NCBI RefSeq assembly: GCF_051014445.1
Contig: NW_027488377.1
Location: forward strand, 682,001 to 746,000
Length of the DNA: 64,000 bases
Source of the DNA: Colletes latitarsis
Lineage: Eukaryota; Arthropoda; Insecta; Hymenoptera; Colletidae
Direction of reading: 5' to 3'
Below are positions 52,561 to 64,000 of the stretch, piece by piece (position 1 is the stretch's first letter; the number at the start of each line of letters is the position of its first letter). The position numbers and the translations under genes were made by a program. The notes under the pieces were generated by a model, which was given only the letters and a program-made list of their open reading frames with translations, was not told the origin of the DNA and searched no databases.

Positions 52561-55500
52561 TCTCTTACAAGTGAATTGCTTTGTTACTAGCCTGCTGCAT
52601 GCTTACTAGCTTACTTGCATCTTACTTGCTTTCTGCTTGCCTAGTAGCATACTGCTTCCTTACTAGCTACCTCCTTCCTTACCAGCATTCTGCTTGCTTA
52701 GTAGCTTACTGGTTACTTACTAGCTTACTGCTTGCTGACTTGTTCACGGCATGCTCAATAGCTAACTGCTTTCTTCCTAGCCAGCAGCTTGCTTTCTAGC
52801 TTACTGATTGCTTAACGTCTTACTACTTGCTTGATAGCTAAATGCATTCTTACCAATATACTGCTAGCTTGACAGGTTACCGTTTTGTTACAAGCTCCCT
52901 GCTCGCTAACTAGCTCACTGCTTTCTTACTCGTACACTGCTTGCTATCCAGATTAATGCTTGCATGCTAGCATACTGCTTGCTTAATAGCTGACAGTTTT
53001 CTTACTTGCTTACTGCATGATTACTAACTTACTGCTTGCTTACATGCTTACTGCTACCATACTAGCTTCCTGCTCGCTTACTAGCATACTGCTCTCTTAC
53101 TAGTTTACTGCTAGCTTATTAACTTACTGCTTGTTTACTACCTAACTGCTTTCTTAGAACACCCCGGCTTTCTTCTTAACTTTCTGCTTTCTTACTAGCC
53201 ATCTGCATGTTGACTAGCTTACTGCTTGCTTACTAGCTTACTGCTTGCTTACTATCATGCTGCTTCCTTACTAGCCTCCTCCTCGCTCACAAGCTCACTG
53301 CATGTATACCAGCTTACCCCTAGCTTCCTGGCTTACTGCAGGCTTACTAGCCTGCTGCTGGCTTTCTACCTTACTGCTTGCCTACTAGCAAGCTGCTTGC
53401 TTTCTAGCTTCCAGCATGCTTACTAGCATACTGCTATCATACTGGCTAGAAGCTTTCTGACTAGCCTGCTGCTTGCTTACAAGCTTACTGTTTGCTTAGT
53501 AGCTTATTGCTTCCTTACTAGCCTACTGCTTCCTTCCTAGCCAGCTGCTTGCATTCTAGCATACTGCTTCCTTACTAGCTCCTTGCATACTTACTAGCTT
53601 ACTGGTTCCTTAATAGCTAATTGCTAGCTTACTAGCATTCTGCCGTCTTACTAGGTCGCAGCTCGCTTTCTAGCTTCCTCCTCGCTTACTTGCTCACTGC
53701 TTGCTTACTAGCTTCCTGCTTGCGTACTAGCTTACTGCTTGCTTACTAGCCTGCTGCTTGCTTACTCGCTTACAGCTTGCTTACTGGCCCGCTGCTTGCT
53801 TTCTAGCATACTGCTTCCTTACTAGATTGCTGCTTGCTTACCACCTTACTGCCTGCTAACCAGCTAACAGGAAGCTTAGTAGCATTCTGCTCCCATACAA
53901 GGTCCCTGCTCGCTTACAAGCTTACTGCTTGATACTAGCTCACTGCTTGCCTACTAGCTTACTGCTTGCTTACTAGCATAATGTTTCCTTACTAGCTCCC
54001 TGCTCGCTTACTTTCTCACTGCTTGCTTACCAGCTTACTGCTAGCTTACATGCTTACTGCTTACTTACTAGCTTACTGCTTGCTTCCTGGCATACTGCTT
54101 CCTTACTAGCTCCCTGCTCGCTTACAAGCTTGCTTCTTGCTAACTAGCTTACTGCTAGCTTACTCGCTTACTTCTTGCTTACTAGCATACAGCTTTCTTA
54201 CTAGTTAACTGCTTTCTGACAAGCCTCCTTCATGCTTACATGCTTCCTGCTTGCTTACTAGCTTACTGCTTGCTTTCTAGATAAGTGCGTTCCTACTACA
54301 TTCCTGCTTCCTTCCTAACTTACTGCTTTCATACTAACTTACTGAACCCTTACTAGCCTCCTGCTCGCTTGCTAGCTTACTGCATTCTTACCAGCTTACT
54401 ACTTGCTTGCTAGCTTACTGCTTCCTTACTAGCTTCCTGCTTGTTTACTAGCATACTGCTTGCCTACTAGCTTACTGCTTGCTTACTAGCATTCAGCACT
54501 CTTACTAGCTACCTGCTCGCTTGCTGGCTTAGTGCATTCTTACTAGCTTGCTGCTTGCTTTCAAGCTCACTGCATGCTTACTAGCATACTGCATCCTTAC
54601 TAGCTCACTGCTTTCTTACAAGCTTGCTGCTTGCTTAGTAGCTCGCTTGTTTCTTACTATCTTACTGTTTGATTACTACCATACTGCTTCCTTACAAGCG
54701 TTCTCCCCGCTTACTAGCTCACTGCTTGCCTACAGGCTTGTTGCATGCCTTCCAGAATACTGCTTGCTTACTAGCTTGCAGCTTGCATTCTTGCTTACTG
54801 TTTGTTTACTGGCATACTGCTTTCTTACTAGCTCACTCCTGGCCTACTATCTTACTGCTTGCTTACTAGCCTTCCGCTTGCTATCTAATTTAGCCCTACC
54901 TTATCAGCTTTCTGCTGCCTTACTAGCTCTCTGCCCGCTTACTTGCTCAGAGCTTGCTTACTAGCTTACTGCTTGCTTAATACCATACCGTTTTGGAACT
55001 AGCTTACTGCTTGCTTACTAGCTGGCTGCTTGCTTACTTGCTTACAGCTTTCTTCCTAGCTAACTGCTTTCTCAATAGCCTACTGCTGGCTTACTAGCGT
55101 ATCGCTTTCTTACCAGCTTACGGATTGCTTACTAGCATGCTGCTACCTTACTAGCATTCTGCTCGCTCACTGTCTCACTGCTCGCTTACTATCTCACTGA
55201 TTGCTTAATATCTCACTGCTTGCTTACTAGAGTACTTCTTGCTTGCTAGCTTACAGCTAATTTAATCGCTTACTGCTTAATTGCTAGCTTACTGCTTGCT
55301 ATCTAGCTTGCCGCTTTGTTAAGGTCTTTTTGCTTCCTTTCTGGCTCCCTGCTCGCTTACCAGCTCACTGCTTGCTTGCTTCCTTACTGCTTGCTTACTA
55401 GCTTACTGCTTCCTTACTAGCATACTCCAACCTTACTGGATTTCTCCTTGCTTACAAGCTCGCCGCTTGCATACTAGCTTACTGGTTGCCTTCTAGCTTA

Positions 55501-58500
55501 CTGCTTGCTCACTCGCATACTCCATCTTACTAGCTTCCCCCTCGCTTACTAGCTTACTGCTTGCTTGCTTGCTTGCTAGCGTACTCCATCCCTGCTAGCT
55601 TTCTCCTCGCTCACTAGCATGCTGCTTGTTTACTAACTTACTGCTTGCATACCTGCTTACTGCTTGCTTACTAGCTTGCCGCTTTGTTTCGACCCTTTTG
55701 GTTCCTTACTAGCTCCCTGTTCGCTTACCAGCTCACTGCTTGCTTGCTTGCTTACTGCTGCCGTACTTGCGTACTGCTAGCTTACTCGTTTACTGCTAGC
55801 TTACTAGCCTGCTGCTTGCTTCCTAGCTTAGTGCTCCCTTACCAGATTACTGCTTGCTTACTAGCTTACTGGTTGCTTACTAGCTTACTGCTTGCTTACT
55901 AGCTTACTGCTAGTGTACTCTCTTACTACTTGCTTATTAGCCTGCCGCTTGCTTTCTAGCTTAGAGCATCCTTACTAGCTTACTGCATGCTTACTAGCTT
56001 CCTGCTCGCTTACTAGCTCATTGCTTACCAGCGAACTACTAGCTTACTCGCTTACTGCTTGCCTACTATCCCGCAGCTTGCTTCTAGTATAATGCTCCCT
56101 TACCAGCTTCCTGCTTGCTAAGTAGCTTGCTGCCAGCTTTCCAGCTTACTGCATGCTTACCAGTATACTGCTTCCTCACTAGCTTTCTCCTCGCTTACCA
56201 GCTCACTGCTTGCTTACTAGCTCACTGGCTGCATAATAGCTTACTGCTAGCTTAATCTCTTAATGCTCGATTACTAGCTTGCTGCTTGCTTACTAGATTA
56301 CTGCCTGCTTACTAGCTTACTACTTGCTTACTATCTAACTGCTTTCCCACCAGCTTACTGTATACTTGCTAGCTTACTTGTTGCTTATTAGCTTACTGCT
56401 TGCTTACTAGCACAATGCTCCCTTACTAGTTCCCTGCTCGCATACTAGCTTACTGCTTGCTAACCAGCTTCCAGCTTTCTTACCTGCTTACTGCTTGCTT
56501 ACTGGCTTCCTTGTTGCTTACCAGTTTATTGCTTTCTCACTATCATGCTGCTTTCATACTTGCTTCCTCCTCGCTTACTAGCTCACTGCATGCTTACTAG
56601 TTTACTGCTTGCTTTCTAGCTTACATGTTGATTACTCGCTTACTGCTTGATTACTAGCATGCAGCCGACGTTTTAGCATATTGCAACCTTACTAGCTTCC
56701 TGCATGCTTAATAGCTTACTGGTTCCTTAACAGCTTACAGCTAGTTCACTAGCATCCTTCTGCCGTAATCGGTCCAGTCTCGCATACTAGCTTCCTGCTT
56801 GCTTACTGGCATAATGCTTCCTTACTAGCGAGCTGCTTGCTTGCAAGCTTACAGCCAGCTTACTCGCTTAGTGCTTGCTTTCTATCCCGCTGCTTGTTTT
56901 CTGCCATACTGCTTGCTTACTAGCATACTGGTAGCTAACCAGCTTACTGCTTGCCTACTAGATTACTGGTTGCATACTCGAACACAGCTTGCTTACAGTC
57001 AAACTTCTTCCTTACTAGCTCACTGCTTGCCTACCAGGTTACTGCTAGCTTACATGCTCACTGCTTGCCTACTAGCTTACTGCTTGCCTACTAGCTCACA
57101 GCTAGCTTACTCGCTTACTGCTTGCTTACTAGCCCGCTGCTTGCTTTATAGCATACTGCTTCCTTACTAGTTTCCTGCTTGCTTACTTCCTTACTTCCTG
57201 CTTTCTAGCTGCCTGGATGCTTAGACGCATTCTACTCCCTTACAAGGACGCTGCTCGCTTACTAGCCTACTGCTTGATTACTAACTCGCTGCTCGCTTAC
57301 TAGTTTGCTGTTTGCTTTCTGCTTGCATGCTAGCTTCCACCTCGCTAAGTAGCTTACTGCTTCCTTACTAGCTTACTGCTAACTTATAATCTTCCTGCTT
57401 ACTTGCTAGCCTGGTGTTTGCTTTCGGGCTTACTGCTAGACTGCAGCTTGCCTTCTAGCTTACTGCATGTTTACTAGCATACTGCTAGCCTCACTAGCTT
57501 CCAGCTCGCTTACTAACTCACTGCGTGCATGCTTGCATACTGCATGTTTACTAGGTAATTTCTTTCCGACCAGCTTACTGCTTGCTTACAAATTCACTAG
57601 TTGCTTACTAGCTTACTGCTTGCTTCCTGGCATACTGCATACTTACTAGCTCCCTGTGGGCTTACTAGCTTGCTTCGTGCTTACCAGCTTACTGCTAGCA
57701 TACTTGCTTACTGCTTGGTTACTGCATTGCTGCTTGCTTACCAGCGTGCTGCTTCCTTACTAGCTTACTGCTTGCTTAGTAGCTTACTGCTTGCTTACTA
57801 GCTTACTTCTTGCGCAATAGCTAACAGCTTCCTTGCTAGGCTGCACCTGGCTTTCCAGCATTCTGCTTGTATACTAGCTTGCTGCTTGCTTCCAGCGTAC
57901 TGTTTGCTTACAAGCTTACTACAGTGTTACTCGCTTACTGTTTGCTTTCTAGCTTCCACATCGCCTACTTGCCCATTGCTTGCTTTCTATCTTACTGCTT
58001 GCTTACAAGCATATTTCTTTCTTATTAGCTAATTGCTTTCTTACTAGCCAGCTGCTTGCTCACTAGCATACGTATTTCTTACCAGCCTACTGCTGGCCTA
58101 CAAGCTTACTGTGTGCTTACTACCTTAATGCTTTCTAACTAGATTTCTGCTCGCTTACAAGATCCCTGCTTGCTTACTAGCTCACTGCTTGCTTACTAGC
58201 TTACTGGTAGCTTACTCACTTGCTTCTTGCTTGCTAGCCTGCTGCTTGCTTTCTTGCTTATTGTTTGCCTACTAGCTTGCTGCTTGCTTAAAAGCATACT
58301 GGGTCTTTACTAGCTACCTGATCGCTAACTAGCTCACTTCTTGCTTACCAGCTTCATCCTCGCTTACTAGCTCACTGCTTGCTTACCAGCTTACTGCTTT
58401 CATACAATCTTACTGCTTGCTTACTAGCTTACTGCTTGCTTGCTAGCTTACTGCACGCTTACTAGCTTACTGCTTGCTTACTAGCATGCTGCTTGCTTTC

Positions 58501-58682
58501 TAGCCTACTGTTTGCATACTTGCATGCTGCTTACTTTCTAGCTGACTGCTTGCTTACTAGCTTGCTGCTTGCTTTCTAGTTTACTGCTTGCTTGCTAGCA
58601 TACTGCTTCCCTACTAGCTTCCTGCACGCTTACTAGCACACTGCTAGATTACTTGCTTACTGCTTGCTTACTAGCTTACTAC
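52561..58682 (+). repeat. 19-bp satellite, forward orientation (longest stretch)
   Basis: 6.1 kb of uninterrupted array. Local higher-order copies exist: a segment near 55307 (agcttgccgctttgtt) recurs about 368 bp downstream. Nothing else is visible in this interval. Confidence 0.95.
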
Positions 58683-59776
58683 TTTTTTTTTTTTTTTTTT
58701 TTTTTGTCGTGGGGAAAATCTTCGAAAGACTCCCTCCCACCTCCTTGGGGAGAGGTGGGAGGGGTGTGTGGGATTCCCCGCGCCCGTACAACGACAGGCG
58801 CGGGACCTACCCACTAAAAACCCCACGGTGACCCTTCGGCACGCTTTGGGAGGATACCGGGAATCGCTCGAAGCATTCTTCCGGTATCCTCCCCGTGCCC
58901 GCGCTTTCGCGCCCATCCCCCGGGGGGACAATCGGTCCCCCCAGTTGACACACTGCCTCATAGCGGCGGGACGGGGCCACTCCATCCCGCCGCTATCCGT
59001 CCCGGGGCCGCGTTTAGTGGCGGCTGCGAGCCCCAACTCGCAACCGCCAGCGACCCCGTTTCCACCCCTCGGCGGCCGGGCGTTCATGGCCGCACCAGAC
59101 CGCCGAGGGTGCCTCCCCTTGCGTCGGACCGGTAGTGGGAGGCACTCCTACCCCCAACCGGTCCGACCCGGCGCCGCCTGGCGGGAGGAGGGTCCCCTCA
59201 GGACCCCCCTCCCAGCCTAGGTCATCCGCCACGCCGAGGCGGCCGCCCGCGACGCCTCGCGACCGGGCGACGACCTCGGGCCACCGCACGAGCGCGAGCT
59301 TCAGCACGCCGCTGAAGCTCGCGCTCCCTCCCCGCGGCCTCCTTCTGCAACATTACGTTCTCGCAGAAGGAGGCCACGGCCCTCCACTTCTCCTCGCTGC
59401 CGAGCATGGCGCGCACCACGCCCGGCAGCGAGACATCCCGCCCGACGACGCCGACCAGGACACGGCGCTCCCCCTCCCACGCGGGGCATACCTCCAGGGT
59501 ATGATCCGCCGTGTCCTGCTCAGCGTCGCAGTGGCAGCAATGCGCCGTCGGCTCCTTCCCTATCCGGCACAGGTATCTTCCGAAGCTGCCATGCCCGGAA
59601 AATACCTGTGCCAGCCGGTAGGTGAGGCTGCCATGGCCTCTGTCCAGCCACTCCTTCAGGAGTGGCCGAACAGCCCCGACAGTCCGGTGCCCCGCGGTTG
59701 GCAGAGCCAGCCGCTCCTGCCACGCGAGCAACACGGACAGCCGGGCCTGGCGCTTCAAATCGCCCCAAGCAGGTTC
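58683..59776 (-). mobile_element. R1s copy G, 5'-truncated, head-to-head with copy H
   Basis: Poly(T) 58683-58705, complete 3' UTR and the ORF2 C-terminus (59222 to about 59776, CCHC finger complete). At 59776-59777 it joins copy H, which runs the other way, with only 1-2 bp of shared sequence at the junction and no satellite between. Confidence 0.9.
59222..59776 (-). pseudogene. ORF2 C-terminal fragment of copy G
   Basis: About 180 codons covering the region before the finger, the finger (CCHCDAEQDTADHTLEVC) and the basic tail. RT and endonuclease are missing. Confidence 0.88.
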
Positions 59777-60314
59777 CGCCCGTAAGGTGGCGGAATCCGG
59801 GTGGGTGTTGGTGGGGTGGGTTTCGGCGCGAGTGGAAATCCTCGCGCCGCGCCCGCTCCAGTGTCACCGCTGCCTCGAATTGGGGCACGTGACGCAGTGG
59901 TGCACCTCGCCGGTGGACCGCAGCGGTCAGTGTTACCGCTGCGGTGCCAAAAAGCACCGTGCGAGCCAGTGCACGGCGGCCCCCCACTGCCCGCTGTGTG
60001 CGGACATGGGGAGGCCAGCCGATCACAGGGTGGGGAGCAAGAAGTGCTCCCCCCCCCCTCCCGGAAGGAGAGGAAGAGGCGGGCTGCACCGGCTCCGGTG
60101 CCGAGGGCGGTGGCATCGTCCTCCATGGAGGTGGACGGTGCTACGGGGACGGACGGCCGGGAGGAGGCTGGCGCGGCCATTAATTAACGCCGCCCCGCCT
60201 CCTCCTCCAGGCCAATCTCAACCACTGCCGCGCGGCACAGGACTTGATGTCCCAAGTCCTCGCGGAGTGGGGGATTGGCCTGGCGGTCGCCGACGAGCCA
60301 TACCGCGTCCCTGA
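59777..60314 (+). pseudogene. ORF1 3' fragment of copy H
   Basis: Encodes all three knuckles intact (CHRCLELGHVTQWC, CYRCGAKKHRASQC and the third from CPLC). With ten C in the following run the frame passes the ORF2 start and continues to 60314, as in copy D. The N-terminal gag is absent. Confidence 0.85.
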
Positions 60315-62168
60315 TCACCCTCATTGGGTGGGCGACGCGGACGGCTTGGTGGCGACGGTATGGGGAGGGGGCGACGGGTCCCCACCGTTCTCCTTGTTGG
60401 AGCGCGGTCGGGGATTCGTCGCCGTGGACTGGGGGGGAGTCGCTGTGGTGGGGTGCTACATTTCGCCCCGTAGCGGTCACGCTGCGTTCGAGCTGTACTT
60501 GGCCGAGGTCGCGGCATGCGTGCAGCGCTACGCGGCCCGGCCGGTGCTGGTCCTGGGGGATTTTAATGCCAAGTCTGTGGCTTGGGGATCCCCCAGGACC
60601 TCCGTTCGCGGCGGGATCCTGGGCGATTGGGCGGCGGGACTCGACCTCCGGGTATTGAACCGGGGGTCGGAGCACACATGCGTGCGGCGATATGGGGGGT
60701 CCATCGTGGATGTTGGATTCGCGACCCCCAACGCCGTGCGCATGGTGTCGGGTTGGCACGTGGTCGCGGGGGCAGAGACACTCTCCGATCACCGGTACAT
60801 CCGGATGGAGGTCTCTGCCGCCGCGAGTGCATCCCGACACGGCCGCCTGCGTGGCACCCCACCACGCCGCTGGGCGCTTCGGCGCCTGGACAAGGACGCC
60901 CTGATGGCAGCTGCCCTCGCTGCAACTTGGCCGCAGGGAGCGGCCGAGTTGCCGAGCATAGAGGAGGAGGTCGCCCGGCTCGGAGCATTGGTCGCGGGTA
61001 TTTGCGACGCGGCGATGCCTCGGGTCGGGCGGGCTTCTCCTCGCCGGGCGGTGTACTGGTGGTCGGACGCGATCGCGGAGTTGCGAGTCGCGACTGTCCG
61101 CGCCCGACGCCAGTACACCCGCGCGCGCCGTCGGCAACGTACAGGCGACGGCGTGGCGCGAGCGAGGGCAGCTGATGACCTGTATGGAGCATACCGCGTG
61201 GCGCGGGTTGCTCTGCAGGTCGCCATCAAACGGGCCAAGACCCAGGCATGGAAGGAGCTCCTCCAGACCCTTGATGACGATCCATGGGGGCGCCCATATA
61301 AGGTCGTGCTGAATAAGCTCCGCCCGTGGGCGCCCCCCGTCACCGAGGGTCTTGACCCCCGGCTGCTGGAGGACGTGGTCAATACACTCTTCCCAATTGG
61401 GGAGAGGGGACCGCGTCCTCCGGCGGCGGCGGCTGTCCCAGTGGAGTGGACGGCCGAGCTGGGGGTCACGCAGGAGGAGCTGGCAGCGGCCATCAGACGG
61501 CTCGGGGTTCGTAACACGGCCCCAGGTCCGGATGGTGTGCCCGGCCGGGTTTGGGTCTTGACCCAGGGCGTCCTTGGGGCCGACCTCAGGCGGTTGTTCG
61601 ACCGCTGCCTGAGGGACGGGCGATTCCCCCCCAGTTGGAAGGTGGCGAGGATGGTCCTCCTCCGGAAGGAGGGTCGGCCCGCGGAGTCTCCCTCCGCATA
61701 CTGGCCCATTTGTCTCCTCGACGAGGTGGGCAAGCTCTTCGAGCGTACAGAGGCCACGGCAGCCTCACATACCGGCTGGCACAGGTATTTTCCGGGCATG
61801 GCAGCTTCGGAAGATACCTGTGCCGGATAGGGAAGGAGCCGACGGCGCGTTGCTGCCACTGCGACGCTGTGGAGGACACGGCGGATCATACCCTCGAGGT
61901 ATGCCCCGCGTGGGAGGGGGAGCGCCGTGTCCTGGTCGGCGTCGTCGGGCGGGATGTCTCGCTGCCGGGCGTGGTGCGCGCCATGCTCGGCAGCGAGGAG
62001 AAGTGGAGGGCCGTGGCCTCCTTCTGCGAGAACGTAATGTTGCAGAAGGAGGCCGCGGGGAGGGAGCGCGAGCTTCAGCGGCGTGCTGAAGCTCGCGCTC
62101 GTGCGTTGGCCCGAGGTCGTCGTCCGGTCGCGAGGCGTCGCGGGCGGCCGCCTCGGCGTGGCGGATGA
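60186..62168 (+). pseudogene. ORF2 of copy H, start codon lost, RT core deleted
   Basis: The stop-start pentamer reads TAACG, so the usual ATG is ACG; the next in-frame ATG is at 60244. The endonuclease is open and complete apart from its N-terminus. After KLFER at about 61745 a deletion removes the RT catalytic motifs and shifts the frame. The C-terminal part with the finger (CCHCDAVEDTADHTLEVC) is open in another frame to 62168. Confidence 0.9.
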
Positions 62169-62683
62169 CCTAGGCTGGGAGGGGGGTCCTGAGGGGACCC
62201 TCCTCCCGCCAGGCGGCGCGGGGTCGGACCGGTTGGGGGTAGGAGTGCCTCCCCCTACCGGTCCGACGCAAGGGGAGGCACCCTCGGCGGTCTGGTGCGG
62301 CCATGAACGCCCGGCCGCCGAGGGGTGGAAACGGGGTCGCGGGCGGTTGCGAGTTGGGGCTCGCAGCCGCCACTAAGCGCGGCCCCGGGACGGATAGCGG
62401 CGGGATGGAGTGGCCCCGTCCCGCCGCTATGAGGCAGTGTGTCTACTGGGGGGACCGATTGTCCCCCCGGGGGATGGGCGCGAAAGCGCGGGCACGGGGA
62501 GGATACCGGAAGAATGCTTCGAGCGATTCCCGGTATCCTCCCAAAGCGTGCCGAAGGGTCACCGTGGGGTTTTTAGTGGGTAGGTCCCGCGCCTGTCGTT
62601 GTACGGGCGCGGGGAATCCCACACACCCCTCCCACCTCTCCCCAAGGAGGTGGGAGGGAGTCTTTCGAAGATTTTCCCCACGA

Positions 62684-62714
<31 letters not shown>

Positions 62715-62716
<2 letters not shown>

Positions 62717-63197
62717 GGTAAAGCAGTAAGTTACTAAAAAATCAGTATGCTGGTAAGCAAGCAGTAAGCTAGTAAGGAAGCAGTAAGTTAGTAAGCAAGC
62801 AGCAAGCTAGTAAGCAAGACGTAAGCGAGTAAGCTAGCAGGAAGCTAGTAAGCAAGAAGCAAGTTAGTAAGCGAGCAGGGAGCTAGTAAGGAAGCAGTGT
62901 GCCAGTAAGCAAGCAGTAAGCTAGTAAGCAAGCAGTAAGCATGTAAGCAAGCAGTGAGCTAGTATGCGAGCAGGGACCTTGTAAGGTAGCAGAATGCTTC
63001 TAAGCATCCAGTTAGATAGTAAGCAACCGTTGAGATAGTAAGCAGGCAGGAATCTAGTAAGGAAGCAGTAAGTTAGTAAGCAAGCAGTAAGCTAGTAAGC
63101 AAGCAGTATCCTGGTAAGCAAGCAAGAAGCTAGTAAGGAAGCAGTAAGCTAGCAAGCAAGCAGTAAGCTAGTAAGCGAGCAGCAAGCTAGTAAGGAA
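62715..63197 (-). repeat. 19-bp satellite, inverted orientation
   Basis: Short array reading GCAAGCAGTAAGCTAGTAA, opposite to the array left of copy G, so orientation flips across the G/H pair. Confidence 0.93.
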
Positions 63198-63826
63198 GGC
63201 ACAGGTATTTTCCTGGCATGGTAGCTTCGGAAGATACCTGTGCCGGATAGGGAAGGAGACGACGGCGCGTTGCTGCCATCGTGACGCCAAGCAGGACACA
63301 GCTGATCATACCCTCCAGGTATGCCCAGCGCGGGAGGGGGAGCGCCGTGTACCGGTCGGCGACATAGGGCGGGAAGTCTCACTGCCGGGTGTGGTGCGCG
63401 CCATGCTCGGCAGCGAGAGGAAGTGGAGGGCCGTGGCCTCCTTCTGCGAGACCGTAATTCTGCAGAAGGTGGCCGCGGGAAGGGAGCGGGAGCTTCCGCG
63501 GCGCGCTGATGCTCGCGCTCGTGTGGTGGCGCGAGGGCGTCGCCCAGGCGCGGCGGATGACCCTGGCTGGGAGGGGCGCCCTGAGGGGAGCCTCCTCCCG
63601 CCAGGCAGCGAAGGGTCGGACCGGGTGGGGTCGGCTCACGGGGAGGCACCCTCGGTGGCCTGGAGCGGCCATCAGCTCCCGGCCGCCGAGGGGTAGAAAC
63701 GGGGTCGCAGGCGGTTGCGAGTTGGGGCTCGGAGCCGCCACTAAACGCGGCCCCGGGACGGATGGCGGCGGGATGGAGTGGCCCCGTCCTGCCGCTATGA
63801 GACAGAGTGTCTACCGGGGGGACTGT
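63198..63826 (+). mobile_element. R1s fragment I, older subfamily
   Basis: It starts inside ORF2 (ggcacaggtattttc), passes the stop at 63558-63560 and covers about half of the 3' UTR in the E/F form, then is cut at about 63826 without a poly(A) tail. The ORF2 finger has lost its second cysteine (CCHR). Both ends are broken, so it is a fossil trimmed by later events. Confidence 0.85.
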
Positions 63827-63837
63827 TTGTATCCGGG

Positions 63838-64000
63838 TATCCGGACCAGCTGTCTTGGAAAAGAATCCTGGCTCAGCAAGGAGACCGGAGCCTTGATCGT
63901 AGCAACGCGGCAGCTCTCTACGAGCTAGTCCAGGAGGTTCTCGTGCAGAACTCTTTCCTAAAAGGACAGCTCGCGGCGATCCGGCAAGAGGTGAGAGCCT
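63838..64000 (+). CDS. Possible start of another retroelement ORF (partial, runs off the window)
   Basis: Open frame of 54 codons to the window edge. It has a regular hydrophobic/charged pattern (ALYELVQEVLVQNSFLKGQL) suggesting a coiled-coil, as found near the start of many R1-clade gag proteins. No domain can be confirmed, and a frame this short can be open by chance. Confidence 0.3.

Larger units (their letters stand above)
59777..62714 (+). mobile_element. R1s copy H, truncated and internally deleted
   Basis: It begins in ORF1 just before the zinc knuckles, continues through ORF2 to about 61745, skips about 1.2 kb (equivalent to 6864-8063 of copy B) and resumes to a 30-A tail at 62685-62714. 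The right flank is satellite in inverted orientation, the left neighbour is copy G. Confidence 0.92.

Noticed and set aside
54548..54964. Leucine/alanine-rich open frames in the satellite (many, 60-138 codons)
   Set aside because: Three 19-bp units are 57 bp, so an undisturbed array reads as a 19-residue repeat. These are translations of satellite, not membrane proteins.
59777..62714. G/H pair as a single twin-primed insertion
   Set aside because: Twin priming gives one poly(A) tail; here both outer ends carry their own tail and the flanking satellite is inverted.
531..63197. Satellite as a CRISPR array or telomere repeat
   Set aside because: There are no distinct spacers between units, and the organism is a eukaryote. 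The unit is not G-rich or TTAGG-like, so a telomerase product is unlikely.

Overview
The window is a block of repetitive insect DNA with no host gene that I can support. It is built on a satellite with a 19-bp unit (forward consensus GCTTACTAGCTTACTGCTT, about 17.5 kb in eight stretches) into which retrotransposons have inserted, some inside one another. The R1-clade non-LTR elements point to an arthropod. The other families (a Gypsy-type LTR element, a LINE with an RNase H domain, a long-TIR foldback element) fit an insect; Hymenoptera is my guess, at low confidence. The chromosomal setting is probably heterochromatin (pericentromeric or subtelomeric).

The main actor is one GC-rich R1-clade family, here labelled R1s. 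It is about 5.95 kb long, with ORF1 (gag with three CCHC knuckles), ORF2 (AP endonuclease, reverse transcriptase, C-terminal zinc finger), a 3' UTR made almost entirely of hairpins, and a poly(A) tail. Nine copies are present: A 1097-2443 (-), B 3044-9018 (+), D 11695-17197 (-), C 24723-30664 (+), E 41449-43455 (-), F 45338-50995 (-), G 58683-59776 (-), H 59777-62714 (+), I 63198-63826 (+). A, B, C, D, G and H are young and very alike; E, F and I are an older subfamily. Copy C has an intact 1059-residue ORF2. Copies A and B are flanked by clean 12-bp target-site duplications made of satellite sequence.

Layout: 1-530 GC-rich DNA with a direct repeat; 531-3043 satellite with copy A; copy B; satellite 9031-11694; copy D; Gypsy pol 3' end plus LTR-like tail 17198-17674 on the plus strand; inverted satellite 17675-24722, holding a TG...CA, AGTAC-flanked element (18719-20584) and a 1.7-kb tandem duplication; copy C; Gypsy pol on the minus strand 30665-33525; an RNase H LINE (33526-40400) inserted in the Gypsy protease region, itself carrying a 1.6-kb foldback element; Gypsy gag 40417-41448; copy E; satellite; copy F; an unassigned 1.57-kb region with a repeated quasi-palindromic motif; 6.1 kb of satellite; a head-to-head pair G/H; satellite in inverted orientation; fragment I and a possible new ORF at the right edge.

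The most informative observation is a rearrangement. The Gypsy pol gene is split between 30665-33525 (minus strand) and 17198-17355 (plus strand), and the two broken ends carry the same 15-bp sequence beside the 3' end of copy C and the 5' end of copy D. One R1s element therefore once sat in pol, and recombination between two opposed R1s copies later inverted the 17-25 kb segment. The satellite orientation flips over exactly this segment, which supports the same reading independently.
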